Counted from the stretch's first letter, positions 10,290 through 53,325 are shown. The stretch: 64,000 bases of DNA from Amphiduros pacificus (GCA_949316495.1 OX439004.1:7438605-7502604), one strand, 5' to 3'. Numbers and translations: made by a program. Notes: generated by a model not told the origin, from the sequence alone.

Positions 10290-11546
10290 GTAAGCTGATT
10301 ATACATAGATCATACAAAGTTGTTCTTTTTGACAAATCAAATTGCAAAAATGAAACATGAAAACTCTCTATAAATTTACAAACAAATATTTGAAAATGTC
10401 TTTATACATTTACTGCAGAAAGGATTATAGATTCTTTGGGTAGCATGCAATTAGATTTCTTACTTAGATGTTACTTAGAACTCACGATATCTTAGCTTAT
10501 CTGTGGAAACTCAAACAATAATATGTCCCAGCCAGATTGCTCGATTACTCACTCTTCGTCTCGTCCCCGATCCAAATCATAGATTGAGACGGGACCCAGT
10601 CAAACTCCTAAATTTGCAAACCTTAAGCTTTTATCTGTCGTCAATGTCACATGAGGAATGGAACAGTCAAAAGAGCCAATCATTTCCTTTTAAGAATAAA
10701 GGTAGATATATTGTTTTTTTCATGGATTTATTTTGTACATTATAAATTTCATATTAAATTTAATTCAGTCGGTTAATACTAAATGGACGGTCAGACAGAC
10801 TGATGCTGTCATACTATATCGTCATAGTTGATAATCAGAAGCCTCAGTGAAAATGAGTTGCAAGATATATTTAATATGTTATATTTTTCATTTTAAAAAT
10901 GGGAACTTGTATTTTGGTCAAATAATATCTCAAAGCACTATCTCTTGATGATTTGGTTATGCGAAAATCTTCATGGAACGTAGAATTCAGAAACCATTTT
11001 GCAAAGAACGCGGTGCGGAATTGATGTGTCTCCATCCCATAATTTTGTTATGCTGGGAGGGTCCATTCTGTAACGGAGGGGAGTGAAGCTCAGTCAAGGT
11101 GTGAGATATAACCTCATTTTAATCGGTGTCTGAAATCATGGTAGCTTGTGCTTTAAAAAGCAACACAGGTGTTGGAACTCACTGGTGTTAGGAATAAAAC
11201 GACCTCACTCAAAGTTATCAATTAATACCAAAGAGCCAATCCAGAAAAGCTTTTCTTTTTCAATTAAAATGTTCCTGCACTTCATGTGCAGATGAGATTA
11301 ATTTATTTTCAAAACATGACTCACTCTGACAACCATTCGCTTTCCACTCATAAGAACTAGAATCTGCTCCTAGTTCCCGTACTCTTTGGCATATTGTTGA
11401 ATCATTTTGCCATGTTTTATATTATAATGAGATATTTGTAATGATTTGGTGCAAAATGCAGACCCCATATCACAACAAATTACATGATAAAATATTGATT
11501 TATACATCTGCTTTTGTTGTGCTCTTGAAATATTTCCAAATTACAG
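10290..11546 (+). other. Probable 5' UTR intron of OLF gene B
   Basis: No exon, RNA or clear repeat is seen between the proposed leader donor and the acceptor before the coding exon. Confidence 0.4.
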
Positions 11547-11619
11547 AAATATGAAAAAATATGAAAAATAAAATATGTCTCATGTATCGGAATATGATTT
11601 AAATATTTCAAAGGACAAA

Positions 11620-14616
11620 ATGTGGTCGAAAGCTGTAATCACCACAGTGTGCCTGGTTATACTGGCTTCTTCAACGGCAACAGCCGTATATGTCACAACA
11701 ATACCACCACCACCACCAGATGTCACAACAAGACCACCACCACCACCAGATGTCACAACAATACCACCACCACCACCAGATGTCACAACAAGACCACCAC
11801 CACCACCAGATGTCACAACAAGACCACCACCACCACCAGATGTCACAACGAGCGAGCCACCACCACCAGATGTCACAACAAGACCACCACCACCACCAGA
11901 TGTCACAACAAGACCACCACCACCACCAGATGTCACAACAAGACCACCACCACCACCAGATGTCACAACGAGCGAACCACCACTGGTTAATGTCACAACG
12001 AGCCAACCACCACTGGTAGGTGTCATAATTTTGTGTTGACTGCTTACCTTAGAAAGTCTTGTACATATTTAACTTGTGTTAAGCAATAAGCAAGATATGT
12101 TTACATTTCACAGAATGGGAATATTAAGTTTGGAAATGAGTAATTTGATGCATATGACAAATAAATTCCATGGATTATAAATAGATCTTGAATAAGTAGT
12201 GAACAATATATTTTATGCATCTTGAATTGTTTTGATTTGTTAGTATGAACGACCCTTTAAGCACGGTTTCAGTTATATCAAGTCAGATAAAAGCCTGTCA
12301 TTAGGACTCAATGCCCTACTCTTTTCTAAGAGTGACTGGGGATATCTCTTTTATATTATCACAAAGGCATGATAACACAAACTATGCATGTTGATAAAAT
12401 ACTGCTTTGACCAGTAAGACTGAAGCTGGTGTTGTATATCTTGGTTTGTAGGATGAGTGTGAGGACGGGAAGGCGTGTATATGCAGGCTCACCGGTAACA
12501 TCACAATAATCAATCAACACCGACAACTTGAGAAAGCAAGGTCCAAGATGGAGGATATAGAAGATAATATTAAAGACCTTGACCTAAGCTATGTCATACT
12601 AGAACTGGAGAAATCGCTTAAAAGGGTGTCGGAGCTTGAAAGTAAAGTTGCAGACCAGGCAATCGAAACATCCATTAGAGAAATCCTTGGTAAAAATATT
12701 TCCGATGTTTCCCTTTTTAAGTGTTTTTTGGTTTAATTTGCACTAAAGTTGATGTCATATTTATTACATAGCCTCAGCAGGTATAACTCCTCACTGTATA
12801 TAACTAACATTTATTCAATAATTATAAAGATGTGTATTTGTGTTGATATTGTGCAGACATCCAGCATGACGCCGACCAGCTTGTTGACCATATCCATGAT
12901 ATAGAGAATAATGGAACTCTACAGGAAAATATCGAGGAAATGAAGAGAGAGCTGCAACAGGTGGCAGATATCCTGGATGACATATGGGAACTAAACCCGT
13001 ACGCTGAAAACGAGAGGCTCTCCCTGGAGGTAAGGAAATATAGCATTTATATGTCTCTCTCCAAATATATCAGGATAACTCGGTCCTTTCTCCATTCTCA
13101 AACAGGTTGTCTAGAAACTTTGTATGTGTATTATTACATGCACACAGTGTCTATATCGTCGCTACGTATGGTCTCCTCCCCATCAGGCAACCCCCATAAG
13201 GGCCTTATATAGGGTGAATTCTAGAATCTGCCTCCTGGTCAAACCATGCTTGGCCAAAGGGCTACAATTTTGTTATTTTGGCTTCATTTCCAGTGCCTTT
13301 TTGCCTCTCTTTCCTCTTTACCTTTGCAAGCAAGCTACTCTTTGTCGATCTGACCTGTGTCAAGGTCAAGGTCGTCTGAAGGTCACCGTGTGAACCTTTA
13401 AGAAGGTAATTTGATATCGAAAGTGGCAATTTTTATCGAGTGATGCCTCATAGTGTCTAAATCTGGTGTTAACTCATTTTCGAAAATCAAGTCCATTAGG
13501 ACCCTTTTTGCCTGGGGGCTGTCACGCTTCGTATGGTCTCCTCCCCATCAGGCAACCCCCATAAGGGCCTTATATAGGGTGAATTCTAGAATCTGCCTCC
13601 TGGTCAAACCATGCTTGGCCAAAGGGCTACAATTTTGTTATTTTGGCTTCATTTCCAGTGCCTTTTTGCCTCTCTTTCCTCTTTACCTTTGCAAGCAAGC
13701 TACTCTTTGTCGATCTGACCTGTGTCAAGGTCAAGGTCGTCTGAAGGTCACCGTGTGACCCTTTAAGAAGGTAATTTGATATCGAAAGTGGCAATTTTTA
13801 TCGAGTGATGCCTCATAGTGTCTAAATCTGGTGTTAACTCATTTTCGAAAATCAAGTCCATTAGGACCCTTTTTGCCTGGGGGCTGTCACGCTACGTATG
13901 GTCTCCTCCCCATCAGGCAACCCCCATAAGGGCCTTATATAAGGTGAATTCTAGAATCTGCCTCCTGGTCAAACCATGCTTGGCCAAAGGGCTACAATTT
14001 TGTTATTTTGGCTTCATTTCCAGTGCCTTTTTGCCTCTCTTTCCTCTTTACCTTTGCAAGCAAGCTACTCTTTGTCGATCTGACCTGTGTCAAGGTCAAG
14101 GTCGTCTGAAGGTCACCGTGTGACCCTTTAAGAAGGTAATTTGATATCGAAAGTGGCAATTTTTATCGAGTGATGCCTCATAGTGTCTAAATCTGGTGTT
14201 AACTCATTTTCGAAAATCAAGTCCATTAGGACCCTTTTTGCCTGGGGGCTGTCACGCTTCGTATGGTCTCCTCCCCATCAGGCAACCCCCATAAGGGCCT
14301 TATATAGGGTGAATTCTAGAATCTGCCTCCTGGTCAAACCATGCTTGGCCAAAGGGCTACAATTTTGTTATTTTGGCTTCATTTCCAGTGCCTTTTTGCC
14401 TCTCTTTCCTCTTTACCTTTGCAAGCAAGCTACTCTTTGTCGATCTGACCTGTGTCAAGGTCAAGGTCGTCTGAAGGTCACCGTGTGACCCTTTAAGAAG
14501 GTAATTTGATATCGAAAGTGGCAATTTTTATCGAGTGATGCCTCATAGTGTCTAAATCTGGTGTTAACTCATTTTCGAAAATCAAGTCCATTAGGACCCT
14601 TTTTGCCTGGGGGCTG

Positions 14617-14661
<45 letters not shown>

Positions 14662-16005
14662 ACAATACACAGAATATAGAGTGGTTTCTTTATATAAGTG
14701 ATATAATGTTTGGGTCTAAATGCATGTCCACAACAATGCAAAGGGTTTCTTATTAGTGGCGGTTTTAGCTATCAAATCAGAATAGACATAAGTTTAACTA
14801 ATATTGTATATTTTAACTTGATGAAATTCTATCGATTTCTTAAATGTGTTCTTTCAGATTGAAGAACTACAAGCCAAAGTCGCTGGTTGTTCAGATTGGA
14901 GTAACTCAACATTTTTCAGAGGTGATGCTCTTCCGCTAGTGCCACCTGGTGAAGAAGGTACGTACTTTCAATTTTAAGAGTTTTATGCTTTGAAGCATGA
15001 ATATTACAATATATGTATTAGACATTTGATATCAAATGTTTCATACAGGTGGACATTAAAACTAAAATAGGCGACTCAATAGCTTCACGTTTATTTCCTT
15101 CTCAACACGTTAAACATTTTTCTTTGTAATGCATTTTCTAGTGTTTCACCTAATTTCTTGACCCATTCTGCTACCGATTTAATAATGTATTTTGTGTGGT
15201 TAACTTTTAAGATTGGTGCGATAGATATGAAGTAGATGGCTTTGGTGCGGCCTTCACACATGTATGGCTATCTTCCCATTCTGGCCCTGTAGCTTGGTTC
15301 AAGGACCCACTACCCACACATCTCACCAACAGAACTCAAATCTACTCCCAAGCAAGGGCCACTTCTTACCCTGACGTGAATAGAGTGGAAAAATACCAAG
15401 ATTTCATAACATGGAGCAACTGGCAGACAATGCATGATCCAAGCCGTATTTCTGGTGCGGGCATACAGGCTTATAATGGCTCCTTGTTTTATGCCTATGA
15501 TGAACACCTATACCGCTACCATGTCGCTAGCCAGTCTCTGCAGTATAAAGACATTACCTACAGTACACAGGAATACTTCCAGAATGATTATGACACACAC
15601 GTGGACTTCAAGCATGATGAAACAGGCCTGTACTCTGTGGTAGCTCACACAGACAACAACAATAAACTGGTCATCAGAAAGCATGATGCCATTAATTTGG
15701 CCACCAGGGGGACATGGAACACTAATAGACTTAAATCCAGTGTGTGTGCTGTATTTATGATATGCGGTAAACTATACACCTTAGATAACTGTAAGTCTCG
15801 GCTGCTCCCTGGAGATCTACACAAGCAGTATGTGTACGATACGGTGACTGGCAGTGATTCGCACGAGGCGTATGGAATCCCCGCAACGTTCGGTCATATC
15901 TTCACCCTCGCCTACAATGCCCGCGAGAGGGTGCTCTTCGGCTGGGACAATGGACACGCTGTGACTTATCCGGTATTCTGGAAACGCAAAAGCAATCCGT
16001 CCTGA
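11620..16005 (+). CDS. Secreted olfactomedin-domain protein with Pro/Thr-rich stalk (OLF gene B)
   Basis: Coding exons 11620-12015, 12452-12689, 12857-13029, 14858-14957 and 15212-16005 have phases 0-1-0-1 and give 566 codons plus stop. Residues 1-22 are a signal peptide (MWSKAVITTVCLVILASS...). Residues about 24-132 are 11 ten-residue repeats, mostly VTTRPPPPPD, a likely extended, O-glycosylated stalk. Exon 2 starts with a Cys cluster (DECEDGKACIC) and leads into a coiled coil (about 150-290). Residues about 303-566 are the OLF propeller, with WCDRYEVDGFG, GAGIQAYNGSLFYA, VDFKHDETGLYSV, FMICGKLYTLD and FGWDNGHAVTYPVFW. Intron phases equal those of OLF gene A, which lacks the stalk. An in-frame ATG at 11575 would add 15 residues; I prefer 11620 because it gives a normal signal peptide. 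Short upstream ATG frames lie in the leader. Intron 3 holds a four-copy 365-bp array. Confidence 0.93.
11687..12015 (+). repeat. 30-bp coding minisatellite (Pro/Thr stalk)
   Basis: Eleven in-frame 30-base units encode VTT[R/I/S]xPPPPD-type decapeptides. The last two are diverged (SEPPLVN, SQPPLVG). Near identity between inner units suggests recent expansion and likely length variation between alleles. All other open frames here are shadows of the repeat. Confidence 0.95.
13165..14619 (+). repeat. Four-copy 365-bp tandem array ending in (TA)n
   Basis: Copies start with CGTATGGTCTCCTCCCCATC at 13165, 13530, 13895 and 14260 and are almost identical; the last stops at GGGGGCTGTCA and runs straight into (TA)n (14619-14659). 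It lies in intron 3 of OLF gene B. Each unit has an open frame of about 101 codons, but it starts and ends at repeat-phase positions and has no recognisable domain. Tandem cores next to a microsatellite occur in non-autonomous Helitron-like elements of bivalves; that link is speculative. Confidence 0.95.
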
Positions 16006-16794
16006 ACGTATCTTAGCTACATGATTATTGTTATAAAGTGTATTTTTGTTAAATAGGTAAATTGCATGAACTAATTTGTCACAAATAATAATTAAAAACA
16101 AAAACAAAAAACAAAAAACAAAAAGAAAAAAATAGAAGCTCTGAATTTATATAATGTGAAAGAAGAATAAATCACAGAACATTTTGATAAATATCCTTCT
16201 TTTCTTTGGAATAAACATTTGGCACTTTACTGAAACATTTCTGATTATTTCCGATAAGAACTTTTTCAAAATATATTTGTCTTAGAGCTGCCCTCTGGTG
16301 TTTTGATATCATAGAATGGAAAAATAAAATATATGGTTTTTATGGTAGTTATGAGCCTTTTGAACATTTTGTTATTAGTGATCTGATGGGATTTAACTTT
16401 ATAATGTTGCAGGGAATATATTTCAGGAAGTTTTATCAGGCTCAGTTCTTGTTACTTTCAAAATTACCCTCCTGCTAAAACCTATTTTTACCTCAAACAA
16501 AATTTCCTTTCCATTGATATGTAGCAACTAATGGACTAAGGTAACTCATGAGTTATTAGTTTAGATTATAGAAAGGATTAGTTATGTGATATTTTTTATT
16601 GTAACCTTTGGAGCACTGCTAAAGGTGAAGAACCTCACCTCCCACCCCAACCCAAATAAAAAAAGTTTAAAAAAACGCCCACATTCGCACCCTTTTCACT
16701 GTCAATATTTAACAGTTTTTGCGTGCAACTCTCAGAGCAATAATAAATATATGTAATAATATGGACTATATTATAACAGATTGCATATATCCGT
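16006..16794 (+). other. 3' UTR of OLF gene B and intergenic sequence
   Basis: An AATAAA at 16166-16171, 161 bases after the stop, is the likely poly(A) signal. An A-rich (AAAAAC)n-like tract lies at 16093-16130. No further gene is seen. Confidence 0.55.
16287..16300 (-). promoter_or_regulatory. CTCF-like motif
   Basis: The minus strand reads CACCAGAGGGCAGC, close to the bilaterian CTCF core. It lies about 280 bases after OLF gene B. Other unlinked matches are at 29475-29488 (plus, CCACCAGGGGGCTC) and 44322-44335 (minus, CCACCAGAGGGCAA). These are motif matches by eye only. Confidence 0.3.
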
Positions 16795-16872
16795 GGGCCG
16801 TGGCGTAGTTGGTAAGAATGCCAGCATATTAGCACCAGTTCCTCTGCAGTGATCCAAAGGTCGTGAGCCTGT
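16795..16872 (+). mobile_element. SINE head fragment
   Basis: GGGCCGTGGCGTAGTTGG and the following 60 bases match the 5' head of the SINE at 4874, breaking off at the B-box. The central domain and tail are missing. Confidence 0.8.
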
Positions 16873-17129
16873 TTAAGCAGCCTAGTCATTTGAAAGATAG
16901 CTGCCCCTTTGGATGGCATTAAATAAAGAAAATATATACAGTTGATATCAGCCGTCAGCTGCAAAAACTAAGTCAAACCTATTTAAATGACCAAATTGAA
17001 CCTGTTTAAATGAGAGCTCGGTCAACCCCACCAAGCTTTTTGTTTGAAATAGAAGGGACCCTGCATGTTCCACAAACCTTTCCAGATCATCTACCTGGGC
17101 TTTGCCGGTTGGTGATCTGAGAGCACTTG

Positions 17130-17905
17130 TCCACAGCTGTCAAAATAAAAGAGTTCCCTTTTGGTTTTTTACTTTCCAGTGATAATATACAGTACCATGA
17201 TATTAACATTTGCAATGAAATCATTGTTAAATTTCTCCATAGTCAGGATGGACATTTCTTTAATATATTGAAGTCTTTTTTGATTCATTAAAAGGTGGCA
17301 TGTTAATATATCACTACTCTTAGATTTCTTGTATCGTGTGGAGCTGGCAAAGGGAAACAACTTTGTAAAAGCAACATTATTATTTTCTGTGATCCTAGTG
17401 AAAAAAATTCAAGGTTGTTTTTTTACTAAGAGAAGATTAAAGGTAAAGTACATACTTAAAAATATTTCTTTATTTCTCAATTTGTTTTTCATTTCTCATC
17501 ATATATCTGATCGTCAAAAACATTTTATAGTTCCAAATTTTACAAATAAAGATGAAAAAATTTGTTTGATTGGGTTTCCAGTAGATTTACTTTTTGCAAG
17601 AATGACATCAACACAGCTTAAAACAAGCCTTATCCTGTTGTGGTGTCTGCAGTACCAATTAACTTGTCTTATCCATTCCTTCTCAAACCTTAATCAAGGA
17701 AGATTGAGAAAAAAACGCAATTTTGAAACAAATATTTTTGTAATCATACCTAATAATTCAGATATCGTAGTGCTTAATATTTTTCATTAGATTGATGCTT
17801 GATTTATAGCAGGAAATATATTTTAGTAATTTAAATGTTCCATAAGGTGCATATTGGTAATTTTCATATTTGCCACCAGGGGCACTCATTGAAAATACCA
17901 AAAAA
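17130..17905 (-). mobile_element. Diverged second copy of the TTAA inverted-repeat element
   Basis: In reverse orientation to 7082-8004, it shares GTGATCCTAGTGAAA (about 17390), GGTAAAGTACATACTT (about 17440) and the end GCCACCAGGGGCACTCA (about 17870). The opposite TIR is not recognisable, so this copy is older or truncated. Open frames across it are incidental. Confidence 0.6.
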
Positions 17906-18360
17906 TATCTGAATATTTCCTTGTTTGTTTGGTACGTAAGTGTTAGAGATGAATATCTTATCATTAGGCAAACAAATAAAATAATAGATGAATTTATTTA
18001 ATACCTGTGCGTAACATGATGTGTATTTTTTCACAAGCGGGAGAGGGGACAAGCGGGAGAGTGGCGAAAGCATTCGCACCTATTTATTACCGTGAAAATC
18101 TGTTGCCCACCTGTAGCCAGGCTGTGAATGCACCATTGGTTACTTAAAAACCCAAAAGCCTGGGTGCCGTATTAGGAAAAAATATATTTTTATATTTATA
18201 TATTATTGATACACCAGACCCGAGAATTTTGATATCATTTCAACTGTATTTACTTTGTATTTCTTTGAACTGTTTTTTTTTAGTTATCGCCTTATTTAAT
18301 GTTGATCACGCTTCCATAGTATATGATCCTTGTTTGAAATTGGATTAAATTCTCCTCATA
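17906..18360. other. Intergenic, no gene seen
   Basis: AT-rich sequence with a 13-base direct repeat (AAGCGGGAGAG twice near 18036-18061) and nothing else supported. Confidence 0.4.
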
Positions 18361-18740
18361 TTATTTTTAAATCAGTCTCAAATTATCTATTAAATCAGCC
18401 TCAAAATACCTTATAAATCAGCCTTAGACTGTCTATTAAATCACCCTCAGGGTTTCTATGAAATCAGCCTCAAAATATCTATTAAATCAGCTTCAGATTG
18501 TATGTTAAATCAGCTTCAGATTGTATGTTAAATCAGCTTCAGATTGTATGTTAAATCAGCTTCAGATTGTATGTTAAATCAGCTTCAGATTGTATGTTAG
18601 ATCAGCCTCAGATTGTATGTTAAATCAGCATCATATTATCTATTAAAAAACCTCAGATTGTCTATTAAATAATCCTTAGATTACATATTAAATAGGCCTC
18701 AGATTGTTTATTAAGTCAACCAGATTATCCATCAAATCAT
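18361..18740 (+). repeat. Degenerate 23-bp minisatellite
   Basis: Units of about 23 bases around TTAAATCAGCTTCAGATTG; inner copies (18490-18600) are near perfect and the edges are diverged. It ends about 300 bases before the Ig gene start. Confidence 0.9.
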
Positions 18741-19044
18741 CTATTATATATTTTCAAGTAAAATCCTTATTGTTCATCTCTATTTGTATAATGGTTCAAA
18801 ATGTGTTTAAAATGAAACGAAAACTAAATATAATATTCATAAATACACGTTTAAATTACTCAATTATTATTTAAGTGGGAGGTTTCACAGTAAACATATG
18901 TGTCATAACACTGTGGTTTTGCATCCCGGTTATCCAGCAGGAACTGGCTGGAGGTATAATAGTTAAGTCCTATCCCACAAATTCATGCTATTATTATTGA
19001 ACAAAAACGGACCTTAGTAACTACTTATTCCTCTCATTAACAAA

Positions 19045-27336
<8,292 letters not shown>

Positions 27337-27580
27337 ATTGACATTGTAGTTAATATTTTCCAATGAAGCTAATTTCGGTTTCAAGCCACATAAGTCTGTT
27401 TCCGATGTTTAGAATCTCATGTTATAGATAATGTAATGATAAATTAAATATCTGACGTCTAATTGAATAATTAATATCATGTTTATCGTTTGTACGTAAC
27501 ACTTTATGAACCAAGCATCTAAATGATATGTAAAACAAAAAGTCAAAATGTTTACTACATATTCAAGTTTCACAACATAA

Positions 27581-27586
27581 AATAAA
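27581..27586 (+). terminator. Likely poly(A) signal of the Ig gene
   Basis: AATAAA 245 bases after the stop at 27336; a second one is at 27788-27793. Confidence 0.45.
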
Positions 27587-27793
27587 GTTATCCAATTTTG
27601 ACAATTACATAACACTGGTAAAATATCTTATGTACGTATTTTCTCCACGCATGCAATTCAAAGAACCCAATTTATTATTTGTCATCATTTTTGTAGCATT
27701 TTTATAGAATAATATGTATTTCAAAGGAACCATTCTGGAACGTTCGCTTTCAGCCTAAGATTTTGCCAGTTCTTTAAAATTGGCAAAAATAAA

Positions 27794-28387
27794 GAATTAT
27801 ATAATTTTCATTCAAGTTGAAGCCTCGTTATTCTTTAATCAATTCCCGTAATGTTATATGAATGTTTATCGTGAAATTCGCTCCATACCCAAGGCTACAT
27901 TTTGAAATTTTAGTAATTACCTCAGGCTCGCTAGCATTAATACATATATTAGTTGTTTTCCTATACATGTTCCCATAACTTATTTGTTTAACATCTGAGG
28001 ATAAAAGGCAAATCCGACAGGGAACCAGCAATAATGATGTTCCATACCATATCGCTTGCTATGTATGATATGTTTGACTAAATTAGAGATAGACCATTAA
28101 TCATTCAGACAGGGGGGATGAAGGAAAATAAAATCCTGATTTTTCTGTCCTGCTCTAAGCCAATTGCAATATTTTTTGACTAACGAATATTTCATCTCCC
28201 TTTTCCTGGTCTGTCGGTTCACCTTTTTCCCTGGGTAAACGTGTCCTGATTTTAATTTGGATATTTATGGATATAAATTTAACATAAATGATATGATGGT
28301 TTACTTCCTAGCATACATTTAATGCTATTCCAAGTAGTCATTCATTATACAAATGTAACAGATAACATAAGAATATAAAGATCACAT
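27794..28387. other. Intergenic, no gene seen
   Basis: AT-rich sequence with no supported feature. Confidence 0.4.
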
Positions 28388-28825
28388 CGGTGTCCACAGC
28401 AGCCTCATTACTGCCCTCCTATACCAAAAGGTTAACAGCAGCTCCATTACTGCCCTCCTAAACCAAAAGGTTAACAGCATCTCCATTACTGCCCTCCTAT
28501 ACCAAAAGGTTAACAGCATCTCCATTACTGCCCTCCTATACCAAAAGGTTAACAGCAGCTCCATTACTGCCCTCCTAAACCAAAAGGTTAACAGCATCTC
28601 CATTACTGCCCTCCTATACCAAAAGGTTAACAGCATCTCCATTACTGCCCTCCTATACCAAAAGGTTAACAGCATCTCCATTACTGCCCTCCTATACCAA
28701 AAGGTTAACAGCATCTCCATTACTGCCCTCCTATACCAAAAGGTTAACAGCATCTCCATTACTGCCCTCCTATACCAAAAGGTTAACAGCAGCTCTATTA
28801 CTGCCCTCCTAAACCAAAAGGCAGT
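28388..28825 (+). repeat. 39-bp minisatellite, about 11 copies
   Basis: The unit includes CCATTACTGCCCTCCTATAC and AAAAGGTTAACAGCATCT. Because 39 is divisible by three, the minus strand stays open as a 13-residue repeat, but there is no start context, domain or splice support for coding. Confidence 0.95.
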
Positions 28826-30739
<1,914 letters not shown>

Positions 30740-30778
30740 TGTATATGCCATTTTATATAAATATATAAAAAACACATT

Positions 30779-46875
<16,097 letters not shown>

Positions 46876-49132
46876 CTGGAAATAAAAGAAAGGATACACT
46901 GATATATTACGACAATATACATGGAGTCTGCCAATGCATTGTAGACTGGGTCCGCCTCAATCCTCGAAGTAGGAATAAATCATAATTTGGATAGGGTACG
47001 AGACTATACACATTGCTACCGGATATACATTTAAAAGATGTGGATCTATATATATATATGGATACAAAGAAAATACATGGTGTCTGTCTGTGCAAAGATA
47101 CAATTTGAAAGAGAACCATGAATTTCTTCTACCGAATTCACTATTTATCAAGTGTTATCACATTACCTATAATAACACTTAAAAAAAACTTGATGATGAG
47201 ATGTTGAATTAGTTAAGTAAAAGACAAATTGAAATAATGGCACACACAAGTGTTTTTATTCTGATTAGTTTTCGTATACCTGCCGTTAATCAGACTGCAC
47301 CGACATGATACTGAAACCAAAGTTCTGAAAGTGACACCCGACATTTACCAGACAAAAGGTTTAATGATAACTCTGTCCACATGGGAAAGCTGACTCCATC
47401 TTTCATACAGCAAGGGGGCTTTTATATAGTTCTGGTTACAAATTTCCTTTTGATTAGCTTTAGCCAATGGTCAGAATTTGTTTGAAACAGACAACAAAAG
47501 TGGAAGAGGAATGCAGAAAAATCTGACCACCAGTGTTGATTTTGTTTGAGAAATATCTCATACATACTAAATCGTGGGAATTTATATATATATATACTCA
47601 TTTCAAACATATGTTACTTGATATTGATATATAATTATCATGGAGGATGGATACGTTTAACACAAAGATAATTTAAGCACTCAATCTTATGTAGCAGGGA
47701 CAATCCCTTTTTCGCATCTTGTCAGCAAATTAAAGGTTTGATTTTTATTTCTGGTGATGTCACAAATATGAGACTCAAACTTTTTCTTATGAAATGAAGC
47801 GCATTTATCATTTGTCAGGCAAAATGCAAAAATATTGTCTTAAAACTACATTCACTCTACATGATGTGTAAATAAGAAAACATAAAAAAAATGTTCACCA
47901 CCTTCAAAATTAAATTTCAAATTCCCCCCAAAAAAGGTAAAAAAACCGACACTATCTCATGCATCATTCTAGATTTAACAGGACAAATGTTCTCGGAATT
48001 ACATATCTTGGTGTTGGTTATCGGTTATGTAGGATATATCATTCTTATTCAGAAAACATCAAATCGCAATGATTTAGGTTTGAAAAATCCACGTTAAAAC
48101 GGTCTTGCTCCTTTAATCTGTGACTTCTGTTCTCGGCACTGTTAAATATAATTAAACTGATTCGAATAAAGAAAGAACGATTATAACTCAGGTTGTGAAA
48201 TATTACTACCCTAAGGATTCTATTTTAAAAAATCACCAAAACAAAGGAAAAAAGTTTTTTAAAGTTATGTGATACCATTGAAGTAGTGTTTAACAATATT
48301 CTGCAAATTTTAACACAACAATAAGCGCACAGCAAAAAGGAGTAAATCAGTAACCCAGAATTCTATATTGTTCCGACATCAAAAGGCGAGTTCTCATTTA
48401 GTTTGTATCATGTGTTTCATCCTGTTCTTCCTTGACATCAAAATCAAATATTTCCAAAGAATTTGCCAGCAAATCTCTGTGGCTAAATATCACTGCACAA
48501 AAGCGCACTCAGGTAGAAATAAGGACGAACTTTTCTTTCTGCTTCAGAAAAGAAATAGATTTTGTGAAATCTGAATAAGAATGGACGAATATGGCGAATG
48601 TCAGAGTCCTCTTGTGGTCAACTTTGTGACAATGGTTGTTTGCTGCTTGATTAACTTTTTGTCACGTGGAATGAATGAGTTGGCACATACATGTGTGTGA
48701 CACATGTATGGTTTGTTTAGAAAAATTCGTTTCGTTATCAGAGAGTCTAAATGTACCAGAAATACATCCATTAATCTTCATCCTGGGTAAAAAGTAAGAT
48801 CAATGTCTAAAGCAGACGGAACACATTATCGCCAGTAAGCTTCAACTCAAAGTTAACTTTGGCTTAAATGGTCCTAAATGGGAATCCATGATGCTTCCGT
48901 TCTTTGGCATAACGGTTGAGGACAGGCCACAGACCTCACAGAGAAACAGAGAAAGAAAACTTTCTTGCAAAGACATATCTTTAATAATATGACATCAAGA
49001 TGACCAGGCTATCCGATTAAAAGCTTTCATACGGAAATCTTGGTTATGGCGTTTATTATGCATGGTGCTGTGTTTAAAACAACATGGTCTAATTATTCAT
49101 ATTTTCATGGACCTCATTATGAAGCAATCTCC
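46876..49132. other. Region upstream of the receptor exons, no gene seen
   Basis: Probably the first intron or upstream flank of the receptor gene. I looked for a minus-strand ATG, hydrophobic run and donor in the right phase and found none convincing. Confidence 0.4.
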
Positions 49133-49398
49133 GATGAGCATTGCTCTGATGAATAGAATGCTAGTATATCGGCGTGGATGAGCATTGCTCTGATGAATAG
49201 AATGATAGTATATCGGCGTGGATGAGCATTGCTCTGATGAATAGAATGATAGTATATCGGCGTGGATGAGCATTGCTCTGATGAATAGAATGATAGTATA
49301 TCGGCGTGGATGAGCATTGCTCTGATGAATAGAATGATAGTATATCGGCGTGGATGATCATTGCTCTGATGAATTGAATGATAGTATATCGGCGTGGA
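49133..49398 (+). repeat. 44-bp minisatellite, six copies
   Basis: Near-identical units beginning GATGAGCATTGCTCTGATGA. The minus-strand open frame is a product of the repeat. Confidence 0.97.
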
Positions 49399-52929
<3,531 letters not shown>

Positions 52930-53325
52930 GCTTAGTAGGTTTACTTAATATTCACAGTACAAACGGTCTAAGGCAGGAGTTTTACACAATATTCACAGAA
53001 TACAATGCTTATTATCAAACCCAGGTTTATCTACCCAATATTAATGGAATACTAGGCATATTAGACCAGGGTTGTTCCAGCCATTATTCACAAAACACAA
53101 GGTATAGTTGAGCAAGGTTTATCTTGGCAATATTCACAGAACACAAAACGTATTAGATCAGGGTTTATCTACCCACCATGCACAGAACATGAGGCATTTC
53201 ACCACAGTGCTGATCTACCCAATATTCACAGAACACACAACATATTAGATCAGGAATGATCAACACAATATTCACACAACACACGGCATGTCTGAGCAGG
53301 GTTGGTCTACCCAATATTTACATTA
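52930..53325 (+). repeat. Degenerate repeat of about 45-60 bp
   Basis: Seven or so diverged units share CAATATTCACAGAACACA and a GGTTTATCTACCCA-type end. Confidence 0.8.

Noticed and set aside
10503-10745. 80-codon open frame in the OLF gene B leader intron
   Set aside because: No domain, signal or splice support; typical chance frame.
13453-14488. Three identical 101-codon open frames
   Set aside because: They belong to the 365-bp tandem units, have no recognisable domain and lie in an intron.
17329-17790. 153-codon open frame
   Set aside because: It runs across the decayed inverted-repeat element and matches non-coding parts of the copy at 7082-8004.
49133-49398. CRISPR-like regular repeat array
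   Set aside because: Units are contiguous 44-bp tandem copies without unique spacers, in an animal genome; the same applies to the other arrays.
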